Source: Acholeplasmataceae bacterium
GTDB taxonomy: Bacteria > Bacillota_I > Bacilli_A > Acholeplasmatales > UBA5453
Reading direction: 5' to 3'
DNA: 64,000 nt
NCBI GenBank assembly: GCA_012837645.1
Contig: DUQU01000006.1
Span: 1 to 64,000, forward strand
Under the pieces are notes generated by a model that was not told the origin of the DNA, did no database searches, and saw only the letters and a program-made list of their open reading frames with translations. The translations under genes were made by a program, and so were the position numbers. Within the stretch, counting starts at the first letter, position 1, and every line of letters begins with the position of its first letter. Positions 40,769-50,169 of the stretch are shown here, in pieces.

Positions 40769-41947
40769 TTATTTTAGCTCTTTTAAAAACCGAGATTCTT
40801 TTTTAGTTTTCAATAAATAAAGATATAAATACCTTTTCGCTCTCGTCACAGCGACATAAAAAAGTCTTCTTTCTTCTTCAATATCAGCTTTTAAAAGCGG
40901 TAAAACTCCCTCATTGAGACCGATAATGAAAACAGCTTTAAATTCTAATCCTTTCGCTTCATGAATCGTAAGAAGATTAATATCAAAAAGATAATGTTTA
41001 AAAAAAGCTAGCTTAATTTCATTGGCAAGATAATGGCTACGATATAATACTGCTATTTCTTGGCATTTAACACCTTTTGTAAGTAAAAAACTTATTTCTT
41101 TTAAAAGCTCTTTAGCCTCTCCATTTTTATCTTTAAAAGCGCAAGTTTTTATAATCCCCAAACAGTCTTGATGAGCTAATAATAACTTTCGATAACGCCT
41201 TTTATTATAAGAAATTAAATTATTAGCCTTTTTTATAATCGTGGGCGCGGAACGATAATTAATTAAAAGTTGATAGTGAGTAGCCTTAAAATCACTACAA
41301 AACTTCGTAATTATTTTTTCACTCGCACCTCTAAAACCATAAATACTTTGATCAGGGTCACCAACAGCAAACAATTTGGTGTTTTGTTGTTTTAAATAAC
41401 TAATTAAATGATATTGATTAATTGAGGTATCTTGAAACTCATCGATAAAAACCGCATCAAACAACCTCTTAACATGCTTCTTAAAAGAAGGTTCTTTTTT
41501 TATCCTTTTTAGCAATAACAATTCTAAATCATTAAAATCTATTCTATCAATTGTCTTTAAATAATCGTTATAATCTTTGACGGTTCTATTAATAATATTA
41601 TTTCTTTTTAAAAGTTCAACCTTATGTAATTGTTCTTTAGAGTACCCTCCCAAAAGAAGTTCGTTTAGTGAGACAATCTGATAGTTTCGATCTTTTAAAA
41701 GCCGGTAACAGAGTCCATGAAATGTCGTTATTAAAACATTTTCTTGATGTTCCTTTATTCTTCTTTTTAATTCTTTGGTTGCCTTTTTAGTAAAAGTAAT
41801 AACTAAAGCTTTTAATTCATTATTGTTTTTTAAAACTCTTTTTAAACGTTCAATTAAAACTGTTGTCTTCCCAGTTCCTGCTCCAGCAAGAAGAAAAATA
41901 ACCTCTTCTTGAGCATTAATTACTTTCATTTGATCTTTATTCAACAT
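40769..41947 (-). CDS. Miniature UvrD/Rep-like superfamily 1A helicase
   Basis: This 392-aa protein keeps the core motor motifs of UvrD/PcrA helicases. These are Walker A AGAGTGKTTVLIERL, motif Ia ITFTKKATKEL, motif II FIDEFQDTS, motif III GDPDQSIYGFRGA, motif IV YRSAPTI, motif V TIHEAKGLEFKAVFIIGLNE and motif VI RRLFYVAVTRAKRYLYLY. At little over half the usual 650-750 aa, the accessory 1B and 2B insertions must be largely missing. The ATG at 41947 follows AGGTGG; a GTG 9 bp upstream is less likely. It is encoded directly after full-length pcrA and before ligA. A repair or recombination role is inferred. Confidence 0.85.
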   Translation of the reverse strand: MLNKDQMKVINAQEEVIFLLAGAGTGKTTVLIERLKRVLKNNNELKALVITFTKKATKELKRRIKEHQENVLITTFHGLCYRLLKDRNYQIVSLNELLLGGYSKEQLHKVELLKRNNIINRTVKDYNDYLKTIDRIDFNDLELLLLKRIKKEPSFKKHVKRLFDAVFIDEFQDTSINQYHLISYLKQQNTKLFAVGDPDQSIYGFRGASEKIITKFCSDFKATHYQLLINYRSAPTIIKKANNLISYNKRRYRKLLLAHQDCLGIIKTCAFKDKNGEAKELLKEISFLLTKGVKCQEIAVLYRSHYLANEIKLAFFKHYLFDINLLTIHEAKGLEFKAVFIIGLNEGVLPLLKADIEEERRLFYVAVTRAKRYLYLYLLKTKKESRFLKELK

Positions 41948-41950
41948 TAC

Positions 41951-41976
41951 TACCACCTAATTAATAATTAGTGGTA
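41951..41976 (-). promoter_or_regulatory. Inverted repeat covering the mini-helicase ribosome binding site
   Basis: The arms TACCACTAATT and AATTAGGTGGTA (one bulged base, 3-nt loop) span the gap after pcrA and contain the Shine-Dalgarno AGGTGG. Folding of the mRNA would hide the RBS unless ribosomes finishing pcrA open it. Confidence 0.5.
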
Positions 41977-41981
41977 ATTAC

Positions 41982-44051
41982 TTATTTTACTTTAGTTAAA
42001 GCCGGATGATTATTAAGAAAGGTTTTAATTCCATGTTTTAAGTGAAAAGCCACCCTAATTTTATCATCTTCAACTTGAACGACGACACCATTACCATAAC
42101 TTTCATGATTAATACGATCGCCTAACTTAAATTCCTCTTTATCCTTGGTTTTTACTTCAACAACCTCTTGAAAAACAGGCAGTTCTTCTTTTAATAAACC
42201 CGCTTCACTTAAAAATACCGAAGGCAGATTAGAACGAACCGTTCCAAAACGAAAACGTGATTTTGCCCAAGATACGATTAGTCTTTCCTGGGCTCTTGTA
42301 ATAGCGACATAAAAAACTCTTCTTTCTTCTTCAAATTCTTTTTTTAACATCGCGCTACTATTAGGAAAAATCCCTTCTTCTAAACCAACAACGAAAACCA
42401 CTTTATACTCCAATCCTTTAACTTGATGAATGCTCGCTAAAGTAATAGCTTCAACCAAAGTGGTTTTATCTAAATTAGTCTTTAAAGACATCTCATTTAA
42501 GACTTCTTCTAAAATTTCTAACTTAGGCAAACTATAATCTAAACTAGCTTCATAAAAAATTGCTTTTAATTCATAAACGTTTTCAAGACGATCCTTTGAT
42601 TCAGCGCCTTCATTTTTTAACATTTGATAATAACCACTTTCATTACCAACGATATCAACAATATCGGTTAACTTTTCAACGGCATTTATTTTCTCTTTAA
42701 TTGTAAAAATAATTTTCTTAAAACTTTCTAAAGCACTGAGCGTTTGCTTTGGTAAATTGATCGTATCAATGGCTTCAAAAAGTGAAATTTTATTTAAATT
42801 AGCAAAAACTTCTAACTTACCAATTGTAACTTGACCCAATTTTCTTCTGGGGATATTAACAACCCTCTTAAAAGAAATATTATCAGCAGGATTTATCGCT
42901 AGCCTTAAATAAGCCAAAATATCTTTAATCTCTTTTCTTTCAAAAAAAGAAACACCTCCATAAATCCGATAAGGGAGTTTTTCTTTTAAAAAAGATTCTT
43001 CAAAAACCCTGCTTAATGAATTAACACGATAAAGCACCGCTATCTCATTATAAAGATAACCATTTTCTAAAAAAATTTTAATCGCTTTACTAACAAAATA
43101 AGCTTCATCGCGATCAGATTCTCTAGTTTCATAAATAACCGGAAAACCTTCTCCTAAACTGCTTTTCAAGTTTTTTTCTGGACGATCTGTTGCATGACCT
43201 ATTAACAAATTAGCAACCTCAAGAATTTTAGTTTTAGAGCGATAATTTTGATCTAAAACAATTAATTCAGGTGCGAAGTCGATAATAAATAAATCTAAAT
43301 TATCATAATTAGCACCTCTAAAGCCATAAATAGATTGGTCGGGGTCACCAACAACAAAAACATTTTTTAAAGTCCCCCCTAAGAGTTTAATTAATTGATA
43401 CTGAATTAAATTGGTATCTTGAAATTCATCGATAAGAAAATGGGTATATGCTTTATTATAATAATCTTTTAAAGACTCATTAGAAGAAAGCAACTTGATT
43501 GTTAAAACAATTAAGTCATCAAAATCAAGAGCATTATTTTCTTTTAAATAGTTATTATATTTATTAAAAATATTATTCTCTTCTTGGTCTAAATAGTTTA
43601 TTTGTTTATTTTTATACCGAGAAAATAAATCTTTTAAGTTATTAGAATTGTACTTATTAACATCATAATTTAATTCTTTTACAGTGTCTCTTATTATTTG
43701 TTTACTATCATCTTCATCAAGTATTAAAAAGTTTCTCGAATAGGAACCGTCAAGATGATGAATTTCATCTCTTAAAAAGCGTGCACAAAAAGAATGGAAA
43801 GTCGATACCTTAAGATGATATGCTCTTTCACCAACCAATTCCGCTACCCTTTCTTTCATTTCCCGGGCAGCTTTATTAGTAAAAGTCATCGCTACAATCG
43901 CATAAGGGGAAATTCCCTCCTTAATTAAATTGGCGATTCTATAAGTTAAGGTTCTCGTCTTTCCTGTACCGGCACCAGCAATAACTGCTAATGAACCTGT
44001 AATTTTCGTCACCGCTTTAAATTGATTTTGATTTAAGTCTTTTAAAAACAT
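41982..44051 (-). CDS. pcrA: ATP-dependent DNA helicase PcrA
   Basis: This is a 689-aa SF1A 3'-5' helicase. Walker A is AGAGTGKTRTLTYRI and motif II is FLIDEFQDTN. GDPDQSIYGFRGA, QVKGLEYKVVFVVGLEEG and RRVFYVAITRAQERL complete the set. The C-terminal PcrA tail (KLGDRINHESYGNGVV) contacts RNA polymerase in the family. It is full length, unlike the adjacent mini-helicase. RBS AAAAGGAG. It lies 34 bp after glnS. Confidence 0.95.
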   Translation of the reverse strand: MFLKDLNQNQFKAVTKITGSLAVIAGAGTGKTRTLTYRIANLIKEGISPYAIVAMTFTNKAAREMKERVAELVGERAYHLKVSTFHSFCARFLRDEIHHLDGSYSRNFLILDEDDSKQIIRDTVKELNYDVNKYNSNNLKDLFSRYKNKQINYLDQEENNIFNKYNNYLKENNALDFDDLIVLTIKLLSSNESLKDYYNKAYTHFLIDEFQDTNLIQYQLIKLLGGTLKNVFVVGDPDQSIYGFRGANYDNLDLFIIDFAPELIVLDQNYRSKTKILEVANLLIGHATDRPEKNLKSSLGEGFPVIYETRESDRDEAYFVSKAIKIFLENGYLYNEIAVLYRVNSLSRVFEESFLKEKLPYRIYGGVSFFERKEIKDILAYLRLAINPADNISFKRVVNIPRRKLGQVTIGKLEVFANLNKISLFEAIDTINLPKQTLSALESFKKIIFTIKEKINAVEKLTDIVDIVGNESGYYQMLKNEGAESKDRLENVYELKAIFYEASLDYSLPKLEILEEVLNEMSLKTNLDKTTLVEAITLASIHQVKGLEYKVVFVVGLEEGIFPNSSAMLKKEFEEERRVFYVAITRAQERLIVSWAKSRFRFGTVRSNLPSVFLSEAGLLKEELPVFQEVVEVKTKDKEEFKLGDRINHESYGNGVVVQVEDDKIRVAFHLKHGIKTFLNNHPALTKVK

Positions 44052-44085
44052 TCTAACTCCTTTTACTACAATGTATTAAACCTTT

Positions 44086-45705
44086 TTATTTAAAAGAACT
44101 TTTTAATTCCACAATTCGATGATAAGCTAATTTTTCTTTTTCCTTTTGATCACGAATAAAATAACCATTACGAATAAATTGCACTGCTTCATCTTTATTT
44201 TCCATCGCTTTTTCTACATATCCTTGTTTTGTTTGCCATGAATTTTTGTTTATTCTATCTAAAAGTGGCTCTTCACCATCAAATATTATCGGTTCTAGTA
44301 AATTAAAGGTTGCCGGTAGTGCTTTCGCTGCAGAAACAAAATGAATAGTGCCGTTTGGCTTCCTTTTATTAAAGCCAGAACCACTCTTTGTTTCCTCATC
44401 ATATGTAACTAATAGTTCTATTATTTCTCCCTTGTCATTATAAATTACATCATGACATTTGATAAAATAAGCATTAAAAAGTCTCACTTCAATATCTTTC
44501 GCTAATCTTTTCCATTTTTTATTTGGTTTTTCCAATATGAAATCATCTTTTTCTATATAAAGATGTTTAGAAAAATAAACTGTTTTCTCGCCCAAACTTG
44601 GATTATTTTGGTCTAAGGGAACGATAATTTCTTCGATTTTATTATCAGGATAATTAGTGATTGTTACTTTAAGTGGGTCTAAAACCGCCATCATTTTGGA
44701 GGTTTTGTTTTGCAAATCATCTCTAATGAATGATTCTAACATCGCCATTGAAACAGAAGCATTAGTTTTTGAAAGACCAGTCGCTAAAATAAATTCTTTA
44801 ATTGCCTCTTTAGTGTAACCACGATTTCTTAATCCGCTTAAAGTGGGAAGTCGTGGATCGTCCCAACCAGTTACTATTTTATTATCCACCAATACTTTTA
44901 AATATCTTTTACTCATAACTGTGTTTTCAATATTTAACCTTCCAAATTCAATTTGTCTTGGAATTTTTTCCATTTCAGTTTCTTTTACAAACCAATCATA
45001 AATGGGGCGATGGTTTTCGAACTCTAAACTGCACAAAGAATGGGTAATTCCTTCAATTGCATCCTCTAAAGGGTGAGCATAATCATACATCGGATAAATA
45101 ACCCAATCATTTTTAGTACGATGGTGAGCTTCATAGCTAATTCTATAAATAACTGGATCCCGTAAATTAATATTAGGGTTTGCCATATCAATTTTAGCTC
45201 TTAATACTTTTTCACCTTCTTGAAAGTGACCTTCTTTCATTTTAATAAATAGATTAAGGTTCTCATCTACCGTCCGATTTCGATAAGGTGAATTTAAGCC
45301 AGGAGTATTTAAAGTTCCTCTCGTTTTGGATATTTCTTCTGCGCTTTGATCATCTACATATGCCAATCCTTTTTTAATTAACAATAGTGCTCTTTGATAC
45401 ATCTCGTTAAAATAATCGCTGGCATATAAAATTGCTTTAGGTTCATAACCCAACCATTTTACATCTTCGATTATTGAGTGCACATACTTTTCTTCTTCTT
45501 TTTCTGGATTGGTATCATCAAATCTCAAGTTAGTATAACCACCAAAGTTTTTTGCTAATTCAAAATTAATAATAATCGCTCTAGCATGACCAATATGTAA
45601 AAAACCATTGGGTTCTGGTGGGAATCTCGTAATGATAGTGTCATGTTTTTTGTTTTTTAAATCTTCTTCCATTATTGTTTTAATAAAATTCGAATGTTTT
45701 TCCAT
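44086..45705 (-). CDS. glnS: Glutaminyl-tRNA synthetase
   Basis: This is a 539-aa class I synthetase. The HIGH-region signature RFPPEPNGFLHIGHARAI is the GlnRS form, and the KMSKS region reads VMSKRYLKVLVD. The catalytic core and the C-terminal beta-barrels (DPLKVTITNYP, ERAGYFIRD-like NGYFIRDQKE) give the normal length of about 540 aa. It charges tRNA-Gln directly. Many Gram-positive relatives lack this enzyme and use GatCAB amidotransfer. No T-box leader is present: the -10 box lies only 16 nt before the ATG. Confidence 0.95.
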   Translation of the reverse strand: MEKHSNFIKTIMEEDLKNKKHDTIITRFPPEPNGFLHIGHARAIIINFELAKNFGGYTNLRFDDTNPEKEEEKYVHSIIEDVKWLGYEPKAILYASDYFNEMYQRALLLIKKGLAYVDDQSAEEISKTRGTLNTPGLNSPYRNRTVDENLNLFIKMKEGHFQEGEKVLRAKIDMANPNINLRDPVIYRISYEAHHRTKNDWVIYPMYDYAHPLEDAIEGITHSLCSLEFENHRPIYDWFVKETEMEKIPRQIEFGRLNIENTVMSKRYLKVLVDNKIVTGWDDPRLPTLSGLRNRGYTKEAIKEFILATGLSKTNASVSMAMLESFIRDDLQNKTSKMMAVLDPLKVTITNYPDNKIEEIIVPLDQNNPSLGEKTVYFSKHLYIEKDDFILEKPNKKWKRLAKDIEVRLFNAYFIKCHDVIYNDKGEIIELLVTYDEETKSGSGFNKRKPNGTIHFVSAAKALPATFNLLEPIIFDGEEPLLDRINKNSWQTKQGYVEKAMENKDEAVQFIRNGYFIRDQKEKEKLAYHRIVELKSSFK

Positions 45706-45720
45706 ATTATCACCGCTTTA

Positions 45721-45749
45721 ATTATACCCTAAAAAGGCTTTATTAACAA
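45721..45749 (-). promoter_or_regulatory. Promoter of glnS (short leader)
   Basis: TTGTTA (45744-45749), 17 nt, then TATAAT (45721-45726) on the minus strand. Six nt later comes GGTGATAAT and the glnS ATG, so the leader is about 10 nt. It is one of several promoters here built this way. Confidence 0.75.
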
Positions 45750-45814
45750 TTAAATCAGGGGCTTTCTTGCTTTTTTGCAAAGAGGCTTTTTTCTGTTTTT
45801 ATTAATGTAACTAA

Positions 45815-46816
45815 CTAATTTTCTTCTAAACTTAAATCTGGTATTCCCGCCAATTGATAATCCTTTTCTTCGCCTCTTTTTAAATAGGCATAATAAGCAG
45901 CAGCCCCAATCATCGCTGCATTGTCAGTGCAATATTTTAAATCCGGAATATTTATCTCTCTATTTTTAATAGTTTTTAACACTACTTCTCTCAAACGAGA
46001 GTTAGCAGCTACTCCTCCAACTACTAAAACTTGCTTAGGATTAAAATTTTCAACAGCTAAGTTTAATTTATAAACTAAAACATCAACAACTGCTTCTTGA
46101 AATGAAGCTGCTAAATCAGCTTTGCTATAATCATTTTTTAATCTTTCTTGGTGGTAAATAATATTATTGACTGCACTTTTTATTCCCGAGAAACTAAATT
46201 TATAATCATCTTTATCTAAGTAAGGTCGCGTTAAATTAAAAGTGTCTTTTCCTTCTTTGGCAAGTTTGTCAATGAGCGGTCCCCCAGGATAACCTAAACC
46301 CATCATTCTAGCAACCTTATCATAGGCTTCGCCAACCGCATCATCAAGCGTTTCCCCTAATATCTTAAATTCCATATGATCAGACATATAAACTAGCTCA
46401 GTATGCCCTCCAGAAACAAGCAATGCAACCAAAGGAAACTTCAAGTCACTATCGATATTGCCAGCATAAATATGACCTGCTAAATGATTTATTCCAATTA
46501 AAGGAATATTATGAGCAAAAGCAAAAGTAGTCGCGGCATTAATTCCTACTAATAAAGCACCAATTAATCCAGGTCCTTTGGTAACAGCAACCAAATCAAT
46601 TTCACCTATAGAAATATTCGCTTCTTTAATTGCTTCTTTAAAAATTAAACTAATATGTCTAATGTGATAACGTGAAGCTATTTCTGGAACAACTCCTCCA
46701 TATTTTTGATGAATATTTATTTGCGATAAAACTACATTAGATAAAACCTCTTTACCATCTTTTACAATCGCAACACTGGTTTCATCGCAAGACGTTTCTA
46801 CTGCCAAAATAATCAT
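45815..46816 (-). CDS. tsaD: tRNA N6-adenosine threonylcarbamoyltransferase TsaD
   Basis: This is a 333-aa ASKHA-fold enzyme that transfers threonylcarbamoyl to A37 of ANN-decoding tRNAs. The N-terminal [19 protein letters not shown] is diagnostic. The metal-binding histidines are in [18 protein letters not shown]-like [11 protein letters not shown] and [11 protein letters not shown] are also present. It is encoded with tsaB and tsaE in one operon, which gives the full late-step complex (TsaC is not in the window). Start overlaps the rimI stop. Confidence 0.97.
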   Translation of the reverse strand: MIILAVETSCDETSVAIVKDGKEVLSNVVLSQINIHQKYGGVVPEIASRYHIRHISLIFKEAIKEANISIGEIDLVAVTKGPGLIGALLVGINAATTFAFAHNIPLIGINHLAGHIYAGNIDSDLKFPLVALLVSGGHTELVYMSDHMEFKILGETLDDAVGEAYDKVARMMGLGYPGGPLIDKLAKEGKDTFNLTRPYLDKDDYKFSFSGIKSAVNNIIYHQERLKNDYSKADLAASFQEAVVDVLVYKLNLAVENFNPKQVLVVGGVAANSRLREVVLKTIKNREINIPDLKYCTDNAAMIGAAAYYAYLKRGEEKDYQLAGIPDLSLEEN

Positions 46817-47247
46817 TTATTCATTCTCCTTACCATTAAAAAACCATCTTCTTGTTGATAATAATGCGGCAATGTTTTTATAATTTTAAATCCAAACTGG
46901 TTGTAAAGCTTTAAAGCTATTTGATTAGAAACTTTCACTTCTAAAGATATTTCTTCAACATCATTACTATAAAAAAAGTTTATCCCATGAGCCAACAACT
47001 TCTTTCCATAGCCGCCCTTTCTTTTTTCTTCGGCAATAACCAAATCGATAATAGCTCCTTTTTTTAAAGATAACCAAACAATTAAATAACCAACCACCTT
47101 TTTTTCAACTAAAACAAAAACGTAATAGGTTTCATCCGCCCTAATAACATCTTGAAGCCAGTTTTCACTAACAGAACTAGTTAAAGCTGCTTTTGATAAC
47201 ATTAAAATCGCTTCTATATCTTTAAATGAAGCCTTTCTAATTTCCAT
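46813..47247 (-). CDS. rimI: RimI-type N-acetyltransferase
   Basis: This is a 144-aa GNAT protein with the acetyl-CoA motif [17 protein letters not shown] and the later [16 protein letters not shown], as in RimI enzymes that acetylate protein N-termini (classically ribosomal protein S18). Its position between tsaB and tsaD is the standard arrangement in Gram-positive bacteria. It overlaps tsaD by 4 bp. Confidence 0.88.
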   Translation of the reverse strand: MEIRKASFKDIEAILMLSKAALTSSVSENWLQDVIRADETYYVFVLVEKKVVGYLIVWLSLKKGAIIDLVIAEEKRKGGYGKKLLAHGINFFYSNDVEEISLEVKVSNQIALKLYNQFGFKIIKTLPHYYQQEDGFLMVRRMNK

Positions 47248-47248
47248 T

Positions 47249-47821
47249 TTAAGAGATCTTAGTCTTTCTTAAATAATTTGGTTCTAAAAGATCAACATCA
47301 ACAACTAAAGTCGCTTTTTTAATAATGTTTTTAAGATCAATTTGATAATGATATTCATCCAACATAAGGGGTTTAACAGCCTCTTTTTTTGCTAACTCTT
47401 TTAAAGCGTCCGTTGTTAAAAAAGAATCTTCCCTTAAAGTTTTATCTTCATCATAAATGGCTGCGAATACATTACCGTTTCTAGCATCGATCATCGGAGC
47501 ATGAGGATAGTTGTATCCACTAGCGAGAAAATACAAACTTGAAACTTGATAAAGGTTTATCCCCAGTGCATAAGCGAGCATTTTAGCAACCGTTACACTT
47601 ACTCTAAGGCCAGTATATGACCCGGGACCAACACCAACATAAATCTCTTTAATCTCTTTAATTTTTAATTCTCTTCTTTTTAATAATAACGCTATTCTAT
47701 CGACAACATATTTAGCATGATCCTTTTTACCAATTCTAATTGTCTCTTCAATTAAATTACCGTTCTTTGCAACCGCAACATACAACAGATTAGTAGCGGA
47801 ATCTAAAAATAATTGTTTCAT
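47249..47821 (-). CDS. tsaB: TsaB, threonylcarbamoyladenosine biosynthesis partner
   Basis: This is a 190-aa, short ASKHA-fold protein that scaffolds TsaD. LFLDSATNLLYVAVAKNG opens it, and GVGPGSYTGLRVSVTVAKML is the family signature. It lacks the metal site of TsaD, as expected. It sits 1 bp from rimI and overlaps tsaE by 4 bp. Confidence 0.95.
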   Translation of the reverse strand: MKQLFLDSATNLLYVAVAKNGNLIEETIRIGKKDHAKYVVDRIALLLKRRELKIKEIKEIYVGVGPGSYTGLRVSVTVAKMLAYALGINLYQVSSLYFLASGYNYPHAPMIDARNGNVFAAIYDEDKTLREDSFLTTDALKELAKKEAVKPLMLDEYHYQIDLKNIIKKATLVVDVDLLEPNYLRKTKIS

Positions 47822-48273
47822 AAATAATCAACAACCTCTTGATACTTTCTACCTTTCGCCTTAAAAGTAAAATTTCTTTTATTTTCAGAAATAATTTCAA
47901 TTTCAATTAATAAATACTCTTTTGGCAACAATGACTTGACATTAAAAGGCCATTCAATAACAGTAATACCATCACTATTAATATAATCTTCTAAATCAAA
48001 ATCCATCCCCTCATCATCTAGGCGGTATAAATCTAAATGATAAAGTTTAACTTCGTCTTCAAGGTATCTTTTTAAAATGGTAAAACTAGGACTATTGATA
48101 ACTGCCTTTATTCCTAATGCTAATCCAATTCCTTTTGTCAACGTTGTCTTTCCAGCCGCTAAATCACCAGCCAATAAAATGGTCATCTCAGGCTTTAATA
48201 ACAAACCTACTTGATGACCTAAATGAATGGTTTCCTCAGCGCTATTAGTTTTCTTTATTTTAATATTATTCAC
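47818..48273 (-). CDS. tsaE: TsaE, tRNA threonylcarbamoyladenosine ATPase
   Basis: This is a 151-aa P-loop ATPase. The Walker A is LLAGDLAAGKTTLTKGIG. SPSFTILKRY and YHLDLYRLDDEGM follow as in the family. It powers the TsaB-TsaD cycle. It overlaps pgi by 8 bp and tsaB by 4 bp. Confidence 0.95.
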   Translation of the reverse strand: MNNIKIKKTNSAEETIHLGHQVGLLLKPEMTILLAGDLAAGKTTLTKGIGLALGIKAVINSPSFTILKRYLEDEVKLYHLDLYRLDDEGMDFDLEDYINSDGITVIEWPFNVKSLLPKEYLLIEIEIISENKRNFTFKAKGRKYQEVVDYL

Positions 48274-49579
48274 TTTTATCCTCGATTTTTTTTGTTAGTT
48301 TTTGAGCTAGTTCTTGATAACCTTGTTTTCCCAATAAAGCAAACATATTGTCTTTATAAGCCTCAACACCGGGCTGATTAAAAGGATTGACACCAAGTAA
48401 ATAAGCGCTCATCGCACAAGCTTTAAAAAAGAAATAAACCAAATAACCAAAATGATAACAATCCAACTTTTCAATTTCAATAACGACATTAGGAACGCCC
48501 CCTTCACTATGAGCAAGCAAAGTTGCTAAAAAGGCTTGATCGTTGATTTCAGTTAAGCTTTTTTCTTTTAAATAATTTAAATCATCAAAATTATCGTTAT
48601 CAGCAGGAATTTTAATTGTCTTTGAACTTTCTTTTACTTTTAAAACTGTTTCAAACATTAATCGTGGTCCCTCTTGAAATAGTTGACCCAAAGAGTGCAG
48701 ATCAGTTGTAAATTTAGCACTACTTACAAAAAGGCCTTTATTATCTTTACCTTCTGACTCTCCAAAGAGCTGCATCCACCACTCTAAAAAGAAATTAAGT
48801 TGCGGTTCGTAATTAACGATGGTTTCAATTGTTTTGCCTTCTAAATACAACTGATAACGTGTTTTCGCATATAAATAAGCATCATTATCGCGTTTTAATA
48901 AATCATAATAACTAGCTTTAGCTCCCCTCATAATCTCTTTTATATCAAGACCTGCAAATGCTAATGGAAAAAGACCCACAGCAGTCAAAACGCTAAAACG
49001 GCCACCAATATCATTAGCTAAATCAAAGGTTTGATAACCCTTTAAAGACGCCATTTTCCTTAATGAACCTTTTTCTTTATCTGTCGTAACGAAAATTCTT
49101 TCGTTGGCCTTTTCATGATATTTATCTTCCAACAGCTTTTTAAATATTCGAAACGCCAAAGCCGGCTCAGTGGTTGTTCCTGATTTGGAAATAACATTAA
49201 TAATAAAATCCTTTTCTTTTAAATAATCATAGAGATCACGATGATAACTTTCTGAAAGATTAAAGCCAGCAAAGAGAATTTCGAACTCTTTATTAAAGGT
49301 GCTTGTTAACATTTCTAAACCTGCTTTTAAGCCTAAATAAGAACCACCGATACCGATAACTAATAACGTGCTGCTTTTCGTCCTCGCTTCCTGAGCTGCT
49401 TTTATTAAACTCTTTAAATCATTTTCAGTAGTCTTAATTGGTAACTCTAACCAGCCTAAAAACTCACTGCCTAAACCAGATTTTTCATGAATTTTTTGGT
49501 GGATCTCTTTAATTTCCTTTTCTAAATTTAATTCTTTTTTAAAAAAAGGTTTTGCATAATTAATATTTACTTTAATCAT
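48266..49579 (-). CDS. pgi: Glucose-6-phosphate isomerase
   Basis: This is a 437-aa glycolytic enzyme of the short Gram-positive type. Signatures are VIGIGGSYLGLKAGLEML, VISKSGTTTEPALAFRIF, ANDIGGRFSVLTAVGLFPLA and FNQPGVEAYK. The ATG at 49579 is preferred because AAGGA lies 8 nt upstream; an ATG 9 bp earlier would be too close to the RBS. It links glucose from the mannosylglucose pathway to fructose 6-phosphate. It overlaps the S1-domain gene by 8 bp. Confidence 0.96.
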   Translation of the reverse strand: MIKVNINYAKPFFKKELNLEKEIKEIHQKIHEKSGLGSEFLGWLELPIKTTENDLKSLIKAAQEARTKSSTLLVIGIGGSYLGLKAGLEMLTSTFNKEFEILFAGFNLSESYHRDLYDYLKEKDFIINVISKSGTTTEPALAFRIFKKLLEDKYHEKANERIFVTTDKEKGSLRKMASLKGYQTFDLANDIGGRFSVLTAVGLFPLAFAGLDIKEIMRGAKASYYDLLKRDNDAYLYAKTRYQLYLEGKTIETIVNYEPQLNFFLEWWMQLFGESEGKDNKGLFVSSAKFTTDLHSLGQLFQEGPRLMFETVLKVKESSKTIKIPADNDNFDDLNYLKEKSLTEINDQAFLATLLAHSEGGVPNVVIEIEKLDCYHFGYLVYFFFKACAMSAYLLGVNPFNQPGVEAYKDNMFALLGKQGYQELAQKLTKKIEDKSE

Positions 49580-49916
49580 CGTTATCATCCTTAATATTTC
49601 TTAATGCCCTTTTTAAAAAGAAAGGCATCTCATCTTCAAGTGTTTTAAATCCTATTTCTAAATCTCTTACAATAATCTTCTTTTTATTTTCTGCTTGTTT
49701 GTATGACAATTTAAGTTGTTTGTTTTCTTCATCAATCTCTAAAATAAGGGCATCAACAAAGTCGCCAATGCTTGCAAAAGAATATATATCTTGAACAAAC
49801 TTATCGCTTATTTCAGAAATATGAATTAAACCTATATAATCTTTTACTTTTACAAAGACTCCATAACTTGCATAACCTGTGACTTCGCATCTCACAATTT
49901 GTCTTTTTGAAAACAT
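49572..49916 (-). CDS. S1-domain RNA-binding protein (general stress protein 13-like)
   Basis: This is a 114-aa protein consisting mainly of one S1 OB-fold: VRCEVTGYASYGVFVKVKDY and GLIHISEISDKFV. A short helical tail (MPFFLKRALRNIKDD) ends it. Small single-S1 proteins such as B. subtilis YugI/Gsp13 associate with ribosomes. The ATG at 49916 is placed 7 nt after GGTGG; a longer reading frame upstream would start before the -10 box and is unlikely. It is the first gene of the pgi-tsaE-tsaB-rimI-tsaD operon. Confidence 0.85.
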   Translation of the reverse strand: MFSKRQIVRCEVTGYASYGVFVKVKDYIGLIHISEISDKFVQDIYSFASIGDFVDALILEIDEENKQLKLSYKQAENKKKIIVRDLEIGFKTLEDEMPFFLKRALRNIKDDNDD

Positions 49917-49931
49917 CTTACCACCGAAACT

Positions 49932-49937
49932 ATTATA
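49932..49937 (-). promoter_or_regulatory. -10 box of a short-leader promoter for the S1-pgi-tsa operon
   Basis: TATAAT on the minus strand is followed after 6 nt by GGTGG and then the S1-gene ATG. The position 17 nt upstream (TTACTA) is a weak -35. Confidence 0.6.
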
Positions 49938-50029
49938 CCTTTTTTTAAGACTTTTAGTAAGCGAAAAAGCAAAATCCATTATCTTTTTCTTAGCTTTATT
50001 TATCTAGTTAATTACTGTTAAGCGCTCAC

Positions 50030-50072
50030 TTAATAAAAAAAGAAAAGTTTTAACAAGAAAAAGAAAACTTTT
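50030..50072 (-). terminator. Terminator downstream of the cdaA-nfu unit
   Basis: The arms AAAAGTTTT and AAAACTTTT are separated by 12 nt and followed by CTTTTTTTATT on the minus strand, about 100 bp beyond nfu. The stem is A+T-rich but the T-tract is good. The rest of the 49938-50169 gap shows only a small GTAAG/CTTAC hairpin near 50129. Confidence 0.6.
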
Positions 50073-50169
50073 AAACTTGTCTAAAACTAATCTTGAAATA
50101 ATACTTATTTTAACTCTTAATATCAGTAAGTTATCTTACCGAATATTTTAAATAATTTCTTGCTATTAC

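Noticed and set aside
45706..45814. Possible T-box leader before glnS
   Set aside because: The -10 box is 16 nt from the ATG, so there is no room for a leader RNA, and no T-box sequence is visible.
45750..45814. Terminator after tsaD
   Set aside because: Only short GC pairs among direct repeats of GCTTTTTTGC-like sequence; no stable stem with a T-tract on the minus strand.
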